Below, piece by piece: positions 50,656 through 58,844 of a stretch of DNA of 64,000 bases. The DNA is from Dysosmobacter welbionis (GTDB lineage Bacteria > Bacillota > Clostridia > Oscillospirales > Oscillospiraceae): NCBI RefSeq assembly GCF_005121165.3, contig NZ_CP034413.3, positions 992,001 through 1,056,000 on the forward strand. The letters are read 5' to 3'. The position numbers and the translations under genes are program-made. The notes beneath the pieces were generated by a model. It worked only from the letters and a program-made list of their open reading frames with translations, ran no database searches and was not told the origin of the DNA. Numbering within the stretch: the stretch's first letter is position 1; every line of letters begins with the position of its first letter.

Positions 50656-50683
50656 ACGACGGCTTTTTTTCTTTTGCCGTCGT
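50656..50683. terminator. Hairpin after the lipoprotein gene, probable terminator
   Basis: ACGACGGC / GCCGTCGT around a 12-base pyrimidine loop, 12 bases past the lipoprotein stop on the minus strand. The T run lies inside the loop on the plus strand, so termination efficiency is uncertain. Confidence 0.45.
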
Positions 50684-50694
50684 CCGGCAGAATG

Positions 50695-51156
50695 TTACTC
50701 CATATTCAATTCAATGCTTCCAGTGAAATTTTCACATTCAATGCCGATATAGTTTCCACCTTCAGGGAGTGTAATTGTATCACTATATGTTCCGGTTGTT
50801 TCAAGCAAAGTGACTTCTTCATCAGCTCCAGAAATCCAAAATACTTTTGCAGTTCCATCCGTAACCTCCAGCGCGCAGTCAATAGACAGATCCTTACCCG
50901 CTTCACGCTTTATGGAAGTTCCGCCGAACAAATACTCTGTATCTGAAAAATCCTCATAGTTGGCTGTATAGCTTCCTGTATAATCATCAATTCCTTTTTC
51001 TTTCGTACCTTGTAAGGATGAATTTCCGGTAAGTGCTATGGAACCAGCAGACTGAACAATATTGTTATACTGATCGAGAACTTCATCTTTTGTACAACCG
51101 GAAAGCACAGAAGCGCCCAACAGTATCAAGCATAATGATAGAACTATTTTCTTCAC
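50695..51156 (-). CDS. Lipoprotein of the resistance-type module
   Basis: A 153-residue lipoprotein: signal VKKIVLSLCLILLGASVLSG with lipobox LSGC. The mature part (GSIALTGNSSLQGTKEKGID; TLLETTGTYSDTITLPEGGN) is a small beta-rich domain ending FTGSIELNME. The GTG at 51156 has AAGGAAGG 8 bases upstream. It is the last gene of an operon with an ABC ATPase and two permeases, like immunity lipoproteins of lantibiotic systems. A role in protecting the cell from an antimicrobial peptide is inferred. Confidence 0.72.
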   Translation of the reverse strand: MKKIVLSLCLILLGASVLSGCTKDEVLDQYNNIVQSAGSIALTGNSSLQGTKEKGIDDYTGSYTANYEDFSDTEYLFGGTSIKREAGKDLSIDCALEVTDGTAKVFWISGADEEVTLLETTGTYSDTITLPEGGNYIGIECENFTGSIELNME

Positions 51157-51226
51157 AGGTATCACCTTCCTTTCCTGCGTACAGCACGCTTTCCTTTTCC
51201 CTTGGAATTTGCCTGTTTACGGGATT

Positions 51227-51976
51227 TTATTTCTTTTTGTTACTGGACATCAGTAACAACAGCACCGCCCAGAGAACCATGATGCCAACCCCAATGACTG
51301 CCAGCAAAGGATTCGGGGCTGTGGTTGTTCCGGCATATCCACTCATGTCAAAGCCCACTAAAATCAGCGCAGCAGAAAACGGATAGATGCTGGCAAGGAT
51401 ACCGCCTTTGAAGAACAGCATGCTATATCCAAGGAAAAACGCCAGAATGGAACCTCCCAGATATGCCCCTCGGATCTGCCCAAAAATCAAGATCAGCGGC
51501 ATACAGACCAAATAGGTCGTCAGAGCTGCCAACACGATCTGTGTACCTCCATGAAAAAACACTTCCACTGTCAGTCCCGATAATCCAACCGTCAATCCAG
51601 TAATCAAGGTAACGCCAACGCTGTATATTCCCAGCAGGACTGCAAAAATCCCGACCCAAAAGAGCTTAGCTCCCAGCATTTTCGGCATGGAAACAGGAAT
51701 TGTCATGATGTTTTTCAGCGTATCATGGGTGGATTCTCTGTCAATCAGCCAGCTGCCAATCATCACCAGTGAAATCGGAAAAAACATCTGCGTATTGCCC
51801 CAGACAACATTCTCAAACAGAGTGGAAAAATCATAGTTTGGATTTCGGTACTCCGTCTCCACAATCAGCTGGCTCCCATATTGCACCAACGGACAGAGTG
51901 CAAGCGCCACCAGCCCCACCCAAAGTATTTGGCACCGGCGTAGCTTGAGCAATTCTGCTTTTAATAAATTCCACAT
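51227..51976 (-). CDS. ABC transporter permease 2 (lantibiotic-immunity type)
   Basis: A 249-residue membrane protein starting MWNLLKAELLKLRRCQILWV with six hydrophobic segments (LVALALCPLVQYGSQLIV; FFPISLVMIGSWLIDRES; VGIFAVLLGIYSVGVTLITG; LILIFGQIRGAYLGGSILAF; SIYPFSAALILVGF; VIGVGIMVLWAVLLLL). The ESTHDTLKNIMTIPVSMPKM loop is typical of ABC-2 permeases of the EpiE/MutG group. AAGGGGG lies before the ATG. It works with permease 1 and the ATPase. Confidence 0.82.
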   Translation of the reverse strand: MWNLLKAELLKLRRCQILWVGLVALALCPLVQYGSQLIVETEYRNPNYDFSTLFENVVWGNTQMFFPISLVMIGSWLIDRESTHDTLKNIMTIPVSMPKMLGAKLFWVGIFAVLLGIYSVGVTLITGLTVGLSGLTVEVFFHGGTQIVLAALTTYLVCMPLILIFGQIRGAYLGGSILAFFLGYSMLFFKGGILASIYPFSAALILVGFDMSGYAGTTTAPNPLLAVIGVGIMVLWAVLLLLMSSNKKK

Positions 51977-51988
51977 AATTACACCCCC

Positions 51989-52783
51989 TTAGATTTCCTG
52001 GCGCCGGTAAACCAACGCAATCAGCGCAAGAAATACAACGGCTTCCCCAACAATCACACCGAACACCTGAACACCATTCAGAAAATACGGACTGATCCGT
52101 TCCAACAAGTCTGCCAATTCCGCACTGGTCTGGCTTTGGTCATAAAATTGGAAGGTCCAGCGGAAAGCCAGCGGTCCCGGAAACAGGGTTCCGATATTCA
52201 AACCAAAAGGCTGTGTGAGGAACGCATCGCTCATCGAAAGGATATAATTTGCAGTCGTATAGAAAAAGGTAATCACGACCGACACGATATAGTTTTTATT
52301 AAGAAGAACAACGAGCAGGATACATGGAAGTGCGCCTACCCACATAATCAGCCCTTCTTCTATCCCAACGCCAAACAAGGTCCAAAACCCAACCGGCTCC
52401 CAGCCCTGAAACAGCAAAACCGCAAGATTTACCAATCCTCCAACTGCCATAAAGCCAACGGCAAACAATAGCAAAACCAGCATCTTGGACAGCACCAACT
52501 TGGTTCTGTTTATCGGTATGGTAACAAGGTTTTTTAGTGTGTCATTGTCCAGCTCCTCAAACAGCAGATTGGAAGCCAGTATCACAAGGAGCGGCATCAA
52601 AAGCAAATAAGCACTGAGCTGGAACAGGCTGGACATCACTCCATTTACAGCATCCACATCAGTGTTTACATCTGCCAGAAAGAAAGCATAAGCCAATGGC
52701 ATGAAAACAGAAAGCAGCAGAGAAATAAATACCAAGGGCTTCCGTTTTAATTTCAAAAATTCGCATTTGATTAGTTTAAGCAA
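51989..52783 (-). CDS. ABC transporter permease 1 (lantibiotic-immunity type)
   Basis: A 264-residue ABC-2 permease starting at a TTG inside the end of the ATPase gene (8-base overlap): MLKLIKCEFLKLKRKPLVFI. Six hydrophobic segments and the conserved LLFEELDNDTLKNLVTIPIN loop match permease 2, with which it shares ancestry. Overlap with the ATPase implies coupled translation. Confidence 0.82.
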   Translation of the reverse strand: MLKLIKCEFLKLKRKPLVFISLLLSVFMPLAYAFFLADVNTDVDAVNGVMSSLFQLSAYLLLMPLLVILASNLLFEELDNDTLKNLVTIPINRTKLVLSKMLVLLLFAVGFMAVGGLVNLAVLLFQGWEPVGFWTLFGVGIEEGLIMWVGALPCILLVVLLNKNYIVSVVITFFYTTANYILSMSDAFLTQPFGLNIGTLFPGPLAFRWTFQFYDQSQTSAELADLLERISPYFLNGVQVFGVIVGEAVVFLALIALVYRRQEI

Positions 52784-53702
52784 TTCCTTCGCCCCCTGTC
52801 ACACGCTTGAAGTAATCTTCAAGACTTTCTTCACAAGTATGCGCCTCCGATACCTCCAATCCGTTTTCTACAAAGGCAGTTACAATTTTCCCCACAGGCA
52901 GATCAAGGTTGTGCAGGCGCAGATTGTGGTCGTCCTGTATGGAAAAATGGTTTTCATGGAAATTGCGTTCCAAAATTCTTGCCGCCTGTGCAGTATCAGA
53001 GAGTGTAAACCGGATATGCTTACTGCTTTTTTGCTCCAGTTCAGCAAGGCTTTCTTCTTCCAGCAATGCGCCGTGGTCGATAATTCCAATATCGTCAGCC
53101 AGCAAGGAAATCTCCGAAAGAATGTGACTGGAAATCAAAATGGTTTTTCCTCTTGCGTCGCAAAGCTCCCGAATAAAGGAGCGTACTTCTGCAATACCGA
53201 TAGGATCGAGACCGTTGATCGGCTCATCCAAAATTAAAAGTTCTGGATCGTGCATAACGGCAAGGGCGATGGCAAGCCGCTGCTTCATACCAAGAGAATA
53301 CTGTGAAAAGAGCTTTTTATCTTTGTAAGGCAGTCCTACCAGATCCAGAGCATCTTTGATGGCATGATTGTTTGGTACGCCCCGCAGGGTAGCAAAGATA
53401 CGCAGGTTCTCTGTGCCGGTCAGATTGGGATAAAAGCCGGGAGACTCAATCAAGCTACCAATACGGGGCAGCAATTTCTTTTCATTCCCCTGCAAGGGTT
53501 TCCCCCAGATTTTGACCTCCCCGGAAGTCGGCTTCGTTAAGCCCAACAGCATTTTCATGGTAGTGGTTTTTCCGGCTCCGTTTCTGCCCAGCAGACCATA
53601 AATTCTCCCACGCTTCACATGGATATTTAAGTCAGCCACACTCTTTTGTGAGCCATATTGCTTCGTCAGATTTTTTGTTTCAATGATGTAATTTGTATCC
53701 AT
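52776..53702 (-). CDS. ABC transporter ATPase (BcrA/lantibiotic-immunity type)
   Basis: A 308-residue ATPase. Walker A GLLGRNGAGKTTTMKMLLGL, signature FSQYSLGMKQRLAIALAVMH, Walker B LLILDEPINGLDPIGIAEV and the H-loop ISSHILSEISLLADD are all present. The C-terminal 90 residues are the BcrA-like extension. AGGAGG precedes the ATG at 53702. It is first in the operon ATPase-permease-permease-lipoprotein, behind four operator-like repeats. It probably exports or excludes a peptide antibiotic. Confidence 0.9.
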   Translation of the reverse strand: MDTNYIIETKNLTKQYGSQKSVADLNIHVKRGRIYGLLGRNGAGKTTTMKMLLGLTKPTSGEVKIWGKPLQGNEKKLLPRIGSLIESPGFYPNLTGTENLRIFATLRGVPNNHAIKDALDLVGLPYKDKKLFSQYSLGMKQRLAIALAVMHDPELLILDEPINGLDPIGIAEVRSFIRELCDARGKTILISSHILSEISLLADDIGIIDHGALLEEESLAELEQKSSKHIRFTLSDTAQAARILERNFHENHFSIQDDHNLRLHNLDLPVGKIVTAFVENGLEVSEAHTCEESLEDYFKRVTGGEGIA

Positions 53703-53728
53703 ATTCAAAACCTCCTGTTCTGTAAGGT

Positions 53729-53782
53729 ATTCTATCACGCCAACCTTGCATTAACCTTGCCGCAACCTTGCATTAACCTTGC
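53729..53782 (-). promoter_or_regulatory. ABC-operon promoter with four 11-bp-spaced repeats
   Basis: AACCTTGC (plus strand) occurs at 53742-53749, 53753-53760, 53764-53771 and 53775-53782, an exact 11-base period. On the minus strand they lie just upstream of a -10 box TAGAAT (53734-53729) and cover the -35 position. OmpR-family regulators bind such tandem repeats, so this is the likely site for the response regulator encoded at 54761-55453. Confidence 0.75.
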
Positions 53783-53809
53783 AATTTGAAATCCGGCAAA
53801 AATGACAAA

Positions 53810-53834
53810 GGTTCCCGCCATAAAGACGGGAACC
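53810..53834 (-). terminator. Terminator after the histidine kinase gene
   Basis: GGTTCCCG / CGGGAACC, followed on the minus strand by TTTGTCATTTTT. It begins right after the kinase stop (53838) and separates the regulatory operon from the ABC operon. Confidence 0.65.
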
Positions 53835-53837
53835 CGC

Positions 53838-54755
53838 TTAAATCTCCAAAGGAAAAAGCAACATAAATTCAGTTCCTTCTCCCGGAAAGCTTTCAACTGT
53901 TATGCTTCCACCCATCTTTTCTACAAGCTGATGGACAATAGAAAGACCAAGTCCGCTTCCTTTTTCGGAGCGTCCTTTATCACACTTATAAAGCCGTTCA
54001 AATATGTGTTTCAAATCGTCTTTCTCAATTCCTACTCCATTATCCGCCAGCAGCAGCTCCATGTTATTTTCCTTCTTTGACAGGACAATTTTGATTTTGT
54101 CTGCATGGCTGTGAGCGATTACATTTTGAATGAGATTGTTGACGATCCTCATATAGCTGTCCATATCCAATCTTACCCGGACAGGCTGTTCGGGAATATC
54201 AATGTCATAATCAACCTGTTTATCCTCAAAAATCGGTATCCAGTCAATCAGGATATTTCTTGTCAGCTCTGCGGCCTCAACGCTCTGGATTTCCAAAGCA
54301 AACTCATTGGAATTTAACTTGAACCAGTCAAAGAGCACATCAATATATTCTTTCAGATCATGGGCTTTCCGTCGGGCGGTTTCAATATAATCATCCCGGT
54401 CTTTTCCTGTGACCAGTCCTTTGTGTGCAGCGTCAAGATACCCAATCAGAGTGGTAAGGGGTGTCCGAACATCATGGGAAAGGCTCGTCATAAGCTGGCG
54501 GTTGGTTTCTTCTGTCTGCCGTACAGTTGAAAGTCTGCTTTCATAGGACACAACAATCTCATTGATTTCATAGGCAAGAGGTGCTGTCAATTCATTTGTT
54601 GCAGACAGAATACGCCGGTTGCCATTTCCGTTTTTCACATCAACCAGCACATCGGTCATTTCTGCGATTTGTTTTTTTACGCGCCGAACGAGAACGATGG
54701 AAGTCAGCACAGCCACAACAGCAATCACAATGGACAAGAAAACGATGATTTCCAT
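53838..54755 (-). CDS. Sensor histidine kinase
   Basis: A 305-residue kinase with one N-terminal membrane helix (IIVFLSIVIAVVAVLTSIVL) and no sizeable external domain. DHp motif SLSHDVRTPLTTLIGY with phospho-acceptor His94. ATP-binding boxes: NNLIQNVIAHSHAD (N), DNGVGIEKDDL (G1), KGSGLGLSIVHQLV (G2). The lack of a sensory domain resembles kinases that sense cell-wall-active peptides through the partner ABC transporter; here inference. It follows the response regulator gene by 5 bases. Confidence 0.92.
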   Translation of the reverse strand: MEIIVFLSIVIAVVAVLTSIVLVRRVKKQIAEMTDVLVDVKNGNGNRRILSATNELTAPLAYEINEIVVSYESRLSTVRQTEETNRQLMTSLSHDVRTPLTTLIGYLDAAHKGLVTGKDRDDYIETARRKAHDLKEYIDVLFDWFKLNSNEFALEIQSVEAAELTRNILIDWIPIFEDKQVDYDIDIPEQPVRVRLDMDSYMRIVNNLIQNVIAHSHADKIKIVLSKKENNMELLLADNGVGIEKDDLKHIFERLYKCDKGRSEKGSGLGLSIVHQLVEKMGGSITVESFPGEGTEFMLLFPLEI

Positions 54756-54760
54756 ATTGG

Positions 54761-55453
54761 CTATACCTCCTTATTAAAGCGGTAGCCAATCCCTTTGACC
54801 GTTTGGATATACTTTGGGCTTGAAGGATTGACTTCTAATTTTTTACGAAGCCGGCTGATAATCGCCATAATGTTACTGTCATCATAGAAATATTCTTCGC
54901 CCCAAACTTCCTCATAAATCTGCTGTTTTGTCAAAATTTTTCCTTGATGCTTTGCGCAGTACAGGAGCAGATCAAATTCCTTTGGTGGAAGTTCAAAAGT
55001 GCCATTTTCCGTCGTAACAGAACGATTTTCAAGGTCAATTTGCAATCCATCAAAATCCAGTTTTTGCACAGCTCCGGCTTGATGATTAAAGCGGGTGTAG
55101 CGGCGAATGAGGGACGCAATACGGGCAATCAGTTCGTCCATATCAAACGGTTTTGTCAGATAATCGTCCGCCCCGGCCCGTAAGCCCCGCACTTTAGAAA
55201 TGCTGTCATTTTTGGATGTAAACATCAAAATCGGCAGGCTGTTCTCTTTGCGGATTTCTTCCAGCGTTTCAAAGCCATCCATACCGGGCATCATCACATC
55301 CAGCACCACAAGCTGATACTCCTGCTCTTTTAATTTCTGCAAGCCCTCTTTTCCGGTATTACAAAAATCGGCTTCTATATGTTCCGATTGTACGCTGCGT
55401 TTAATCAAAGCGCACAGTTCTCTGTCATCATCTATAATCAAAATTTTATTCAT
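54761..55453 (-). CDS. OmpR-family response regulator
   Basis: A 230-residue regulator. Receiver domain: ILIIDDDRELCALIKR, phosphorylated Asp52 in LVVLDVMMPGMDG, and Lys in DDYLTKPFDMDEL. Winged-helix output domain: FELPPKEFDLLLYCAKHQGK, EVWGEEYFYDDSNIMAIISR, IQTVKGIGYRFNKEV. The ATG at 55453 overlaps the end of the small HTH gene. Its probable target is the set of 11-bp repeats before the ABC operon. Confidence 0.92.
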   Translation of the reverse strand: MNKILIIDDDRELCALIKRSVQSEHIEADFCNTGKEGLQKLKEQEYQLVVLDVMMPGMDGFETLEEIRKENSLPILMFTSKNDSISKVRGLRAGADDYLTKPFDMDELIARIASLIRRYTRFNHQAGAVQKLDFDGLQIDLENRSVTTENGTFELPPKEFDLLLYCAKHQGKILTKQQIYEEVWGEEYFYDDSNIMAIISRLRKKLEVNPSSPKYIQTVKGIGYRFNKEV

Positions 55454-55634
55454 GGCGTAGTTCCTTTCCTTGTTTTGTCCGGCCATCAAGCGGCTTCTCC
55501 GCAGTTTTAGGGAGCAGCCAAACACCGGCCATTTTCACAGCGCCGGGGATACGCCCACCGGCACAATAATAATTTACCCTACGAGGTGTCACGCCCCATT
55601 TCTCGGCGGCCTCTTTCAATGTCATATAGTCCAT
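55446..55634 (-). CDS. Small helix-turn-helix (MerR/excisionase-like) protein
   Basis: A 62-residue protein: MDYMTLKEAAEKWGVTPRRV then NYYCAGGRIPGAVKMAGVWL LPKTAEKPLDGR. It is a single winged-helix of the MerR/excisionase type. GGAGG precedes the ATG. It leads the operon with the response regulator and kinase and has a strong promoter. It might regulate this operon or serve as excisionase for the IME; the sequence does not decide. Confidence 0.78.
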   Translation of the reverse strand: MDYMTLKEAAEKWGVTPRRVNYYCAGGRIPGAVKMAGVWLLPKTAEKPLDGRTKQGKELRHE

Positions 55635-55654
55635 TTCGCACCTCCACAGAGTAC

Positions 55655-55683
55655 ATTATAGTTCTCTTTCTCGAACAATGCAA
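55655..55683 (-). promoter_or_regulatory. Promoter of the HTH-regulator-kinase operon
   Basis: The minus strand reads TTGCAT (55683-55678), 17 bases, TATAAT (55660-55655), about 20 bases ahead of the 55634 start codon. The divergent XRE gene starts at 55779, so the 144-base gap probably also holds its promoter and shared operators. Confidence 0.75.
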
Positions 55684-55778
55684 GAAACGGAATGTGAATT
55701 ATAAACTTCAACCAACCTGCATATAGCAACATTCCACAGGCAAAGTATGAATTATACAATGTAACTGGGTGATGTTAT

Positions 55779-56147
55779 ATGGCGAAAGTTGAAGATTGTC
55801 CCGGTTTTGAAACCTTCGGCGCAGATGTCAAAGCCGCACGAGAGGCAAAGCGTCTGGCACGAAAAACATTGGCAGAAATGGTTGGGATTGAATGGCGGTA
55901 TCTTGCCAACATTGAGAATCAAGGTGCGATTCCGAGCCTGCCTGTGATGATCCAGTTGATTAAGGTCTGCGGACTTCCCGTGGAACGGTATTTTAACCCG
56001 GAGATCATGCGGGAAGAAAGCGAACAGCGGCAACGAGTCAGCCACAAGCTGAAGCTTTGCCCTGAAGAATACCTGCCGATTATCGAAGGTGCCATAGACG
56101 GGGCGCTCAAAATGGAACAGACTGCGAAGCAGAAGGAGGACGCATAA
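55779..56147 (+). CDS. XRE-family transcriptional regulator
   Basis: A 122-residue protein with an N-terminal helix-turn-helix (FGADVKAAREAKRLARKTLA EMVGIEWRYLANIENQG) and a helical C-terminal part (EEYLPIIEGAIDGALKMEQT). It is divergent from the two-component operon. Regulators of this type often control excision or transfer genes of IMEs. The gene is intact. Confidence 0.85.
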   Translation: MAKVEDCPGFETFGADVKAAREAKRLARKTLAEMVGIEWRYLANIENQGAIPSLPVMIQLIKVCGLPVERYFNPEIMREESEQRQRVSHKLKLCPEEYLPIIEGAIDGALKMEQTAKQKEDA

Positions 56148-56174
56148 TCGCGGCCTCCTTCTGGCGTTTCTATA

Positions 56175-56474
56175 TCAAGTTTCCCGGCACTTTTCCCAAA
56201 GTTCCCGGCACCTCTGCTGGATTTCTCCGGTTTCTGTCACAGTCAGATCGCGGTCATTTCCGGTAATCTTATCTTCCAGAAAGTTGGCGTATGTATCCAG
56301 CAAGGCGTTTCGCAAATCCTCCGGAGTTTTCTGTATTTCGGCGCTGTACCAGTCATTCCGGTGAGGTTCCCATGCCATCAATGTATAACCGTGGCTGGTC
56401 TGCACCACCTCATACAGAGGATCATCATCCAGATATGCCTGAAACACTTCCAGAACCTTTTCAAAGGTCAGCAT
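56175..56474 (-). CDS. Conserved IME hypothetical protein
   Basis: A 99-residue acidic protein (MLTFEKVLEVFQAYLDDDPL; YTLMAWEPHRNDWYSAEIQK) with no recognised motif. GGGAGG lies upstream of the ATG at 56474. It follows tnpV by 16 bases and precedes the XRE gene convergently. Similar small proteins accompany tnpV on related elements, by memory. Confidence 0.6.
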   Translation of the reverse strand: MLTFEKVLEVFQAYLDDDPLYEVVQTSHGYTLMAWEPHRNDWYSAEIQKTPEDLRNALLDTYANFLEDKITGNDRDLTVTETGEIQQRCRELWEKCRET

Positions 56475-56490
56475 TTCCCACACCTCCCAT

Positions 56491-56844
56491 TCAACTGCAA
56501 ATCAGTTCCCTGATTAAAATTTCCTCAATCTGTGCCGTTAATGTGTTCATCAGTCCTACCCAGCGCATAGGATCACAGGCTTTCAGTTCCTCAGTGACAC
56601 CCGCAGCCTCCATCATGTGAGGCAACATGGTGTCCACGCGCTCCTGCGCTGTCCAATCAATCTCTAACAGGTGCGGATACAGTTTCTCGCTCATCAGCAG
56701 TTGGTTGTAGAGAATAGGACGGTGTTCCTTCAGGTAGGACTTTCGCATCCTGCCGTACTTGCCGATAGAAGTTTCCGGCTGTTCAGAAAGTTTTAGGTTG
56801 GGTATATCATAATCTCCACAACGAATGTAAGTCAACTTACTCAT
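56491..56844 (-). CDS. tnpV: TnpV transposon-encoded protein
   Basis: A 117-residue protein starting MSKLTYIRCGDYDIPNLKLS. Conserved TnpV blocks: IGKYGRMRKSYLKEHRPILY NQLLMSEKLYPHLLEID and GVTEELKACDPMRWVGLMNT. AAAGGAG stands 7 bases before the ATG at 56844. It lies directly after the serine recombinase gene, as in Tn4451-like elements. Function is unknown. A second copy is nested in the ICE A helicase gene. Confidence 0.85.
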   Translation of the reverse strand: MSKLTYIRCGDYDIPNLKLSEQPETSIGKYGRMRKSYLKEHRPILYNQLLMSEKLYPHLLEIDWTAQERVDTMLPHMMEAAGVTEELKACDPMRWVGLMNTLTAQIEEILIRELICS

Positions 56845-56870
56845 ATTCATGCTCCTTTGCTCCGTGATGA

Positions 56871-58751
56871 TTAGACTGCTGCGCTGGCTGCTATGCTGCC
56901 TTTGCGCGGTTCTTCTTTTGGTAGCTGCCCGATAGTAGAAAAAACACCTTTTTTCATATCCTCAGCCCGGATCAGGGCTTTCTTAGCGTCCATTTCCGCT
57001 TTTTTCTTCGCCTTGATTTTGTCCTCATACCGTTTCTGTGCGCCGCTGGCTTTCCGCTTCAAATAGTTCTGATGGAGCCTGTCCTTGCGTTCTTCTCTTT
57101 TCCGCAATTCTTCCTGTTCCTCTGGGGTTAAAGGAACCGGCTGTAAGGATGGTGGAATATAGCGTCCTAAAAAATTAAAGTAGATTTCAATTTCCTGCGT
57201 GGTATCCTGACTGCCTTTTCGGGAGCGTTCATGGACAAGGATTTTCTCTACAAACTCGTTGAGCATGGTATTTGTCAGCGTGTCAAAATTCTCGTACTTA
57301 TCAATCAGGGCTATAAATTTCTCTGCTGATTTCTGGCTCTGCTCATAGCCGGTAACAGCCTTTTCCAACTCCGCAATTTCAATCTCAAGTGCGTCCTGCT
57401 CTTTGGCATACTGTGCATCAAGCGCCTTATATCGTGTATCCGGCAGCTTGCCGAGGGCGTTATCCTCATAGATTTTGCAAATCAGTTTTTCCAGTTCTCC
57501 GGCTCTCTTTTGGGCAGTAGCCAGATGCCTGCGCTTTTTCGATATATCGGCACTCTGTTGAGCAACCTGCGTCTCCTGAACAGTGTGAATAAATTCCGTC
57601 CGGTCATTTCTCGAATATTCAGCGATAGCCCGGAGTGTGTCGGAAACCAATGTCAGAACAGCACTCTCATTGATACGGTGTTGTGTAAGGCATAGTGTCC
57701 CACACGGAACTTTGGTATAATTGGAACAGGTATATTGAGAAATCCGCTTGCCATTGTTGGTGCGGTGGACATACATCTTGCCGCCACAATCGGCACAATA
57801 GAGTAAGCCTGTGAGGGGAGCTGCTTCGCCCCAGCCGTTTGGATAACGCCGTACATTGCTGCGGATTTTCTGCACCAGATCAAAGGTCTGCTGGTCGATA
57901 ATGGCTTCATGGGTATTCTCAAAGATCGTCCACTCGTCCTCAGAAACATAGTGGCTTTTCTTGTCCTTAAAGTGCTTGCGGGTCTTGAAATTGATGGTGT
58001 GCCCCAAATACTCTCGTTTTTTCAAAATGTTCACGATGGTAGATGATCCCCATCCATAGGGGTCTTTGACCGGCTTTGAACGGTTCACACCCTCGTTGAA
58101 GCGGGCAAGGTGTACGACGGGAATTTCAATCCGATCTGCGGATAATTTGCAGGCAATCTGATAAGGCCCATATCCCTCCAGCGTGAGGGAGAAGATACGG
58201 CGTACCACTTCGGCGGCTTCCTCATCTACCAGCCAATGCTCCCGTTTTTCGTCCCATAAGTAGCCGTAAATCACAGTGCCGGTCAGGTGCTTGCCGCTCA
58301 TACCTTTTGCCTTAAACACAGAACGGATTTTCCTGCTGGTATCACGGGCGTAAAATTCATTCATGATGTTGCGGAATGGGGTAAAATCGTCATCGCCTTT
58401 CAGACTGTCCACACCGTCGTTGATGGCGATCAGACGAACACCGCGTTGCCGCAAAACCTCCATGACCTGACCGACCTTCAGATAGTCGCGCCCCAACCGG
58501 CTCATGTCCTTGATGACGATTGCCTCTACACGCCCTGCCTCCACTTCCTCCATCATCGCCAAAAATCCGGGGCGGTCAAAACGGGTGCCTGAGATACCAT
58601 CATCTGTAAAGTGCGTAGGGTTTGGCAGCCCATTCCGGCGGGCAAAATCCTCTAACATCTGTTTTTGGTTGGATATGGAATTGCTCTCGCCCTGTAACTC
58701 GTCGTCCCGGCTCAGGCGCTCGTACAGTGGGGTAATTTTTTCATTTCTCAT
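56871..58751 (-). CDS. Large serine recombinase (TnpX-like)
   Basis: A 626-residue recombinase that integrates and excises the IME. Catalytic domain: LYERLSRDDELQGESNSISN with Ser14, VIKDMSRLGRDYLKVGQVME, and FARRNG/GISGTRFDRPGFLAMM. The recombinase domain is GTVIYGYLWDEKREHWLVDE; the zinc ribbon is GLLYCADCGGKMYVHRTNNG with later C-G-T-L-C. A coiled coil spans about 400-470. AGGAGG precedes the ATG. It lies at the right end of the element, 93 bases from the attachment site. Confidence 0.95.
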   Translation of the reverse strand: MRNEKITPLYERLSRDDELQGESNSISNQKQMLEDFARRNGLPNPTHFTDDGISGTRFDRPGFLAMMEEVEAGRVEAIVIKDMSRLGRDYLKVGQVMEVLRQRGVRLIAINDGVDSLKGDDDFTPFRNIMNEFYARDTSRKIRSVFKAKGMSGKHLTGTVIYGYLWDEKREHWLVDEEAAEVVRRIFSLTLEGYGPYQIACKLSADRIEIPVVHLARFNEGVNRSKPVKDPYGWGSSTIVNILKKREYLGHTINFKTRKHFKDKKSHYVSEDEWTIFENTHEAIIDQQTFDLVQKIRSNVRRYPNGWGEAAPLTGLLYCADCGGKMYVHRTNNGKRISQYTCSNYTKVPCGTLCLTQHRINESAVLTLVSDTLRAIAEYSRNDRTEFIHTVQETQVAQQSADISKKRRHLATAQKRAGELEKLICKIYEDNALGKLPDTRYKALDAQYAKEQDALEIEIAELEKAVTGYEQSQKSAEKFIALIDKYENFDTLTNTMLNEFVEKILVHERSRKGSQDTTQEIEIYFNFLGRYIPPSLQPVPLTPEEQEELRKREERKDRLHQNYLKRKASGAQKRYEDKIKAKKKAEMDAKKALIRAEDMKKGVFSTIGQLPKEEPRKGSIAASAAV

Positions 58752-58844
58752 GGCTGTACCTCCTGAAACAAAAATGCTCTAAGTGATTGCTTCACTAACC
58801 ATGACAAAATCATGATTAAGAAGTCACTTAGAGCATATATCACC

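Larger units (their letters stand above)
39938..58844 (-). mobile_element. Integrated mobilizable element (IME) with large serine recombinase
   Basis: The element is 18,907 bp, bounded by a shared CC dinucleotide on the plus strand (39936-39937 and 58843-58844), as expected for large serine recombinase insertion. The recombinase gene (56871-58751) lies 93 bases from the right end. Contents: replication genes, tnpW and tnpV, a RelB/YafQ pair, a MOBQ relaxase and oriT, sigma-like regulators and a two-component/ABC module. It interrupts virD4 of ICE B; precise removal restores 577 codons. A RIT-like element is nested at 45240-48466. The exact crossover bases come from frame restoration. Confidence 0.9.

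Noticed and set aside
53742-53782. The four AACCTTGC repeats as a CRISPR or transposon end
   Set aside because: The 11-base period without spacers and the promoter position fit regulator binding sites instead.
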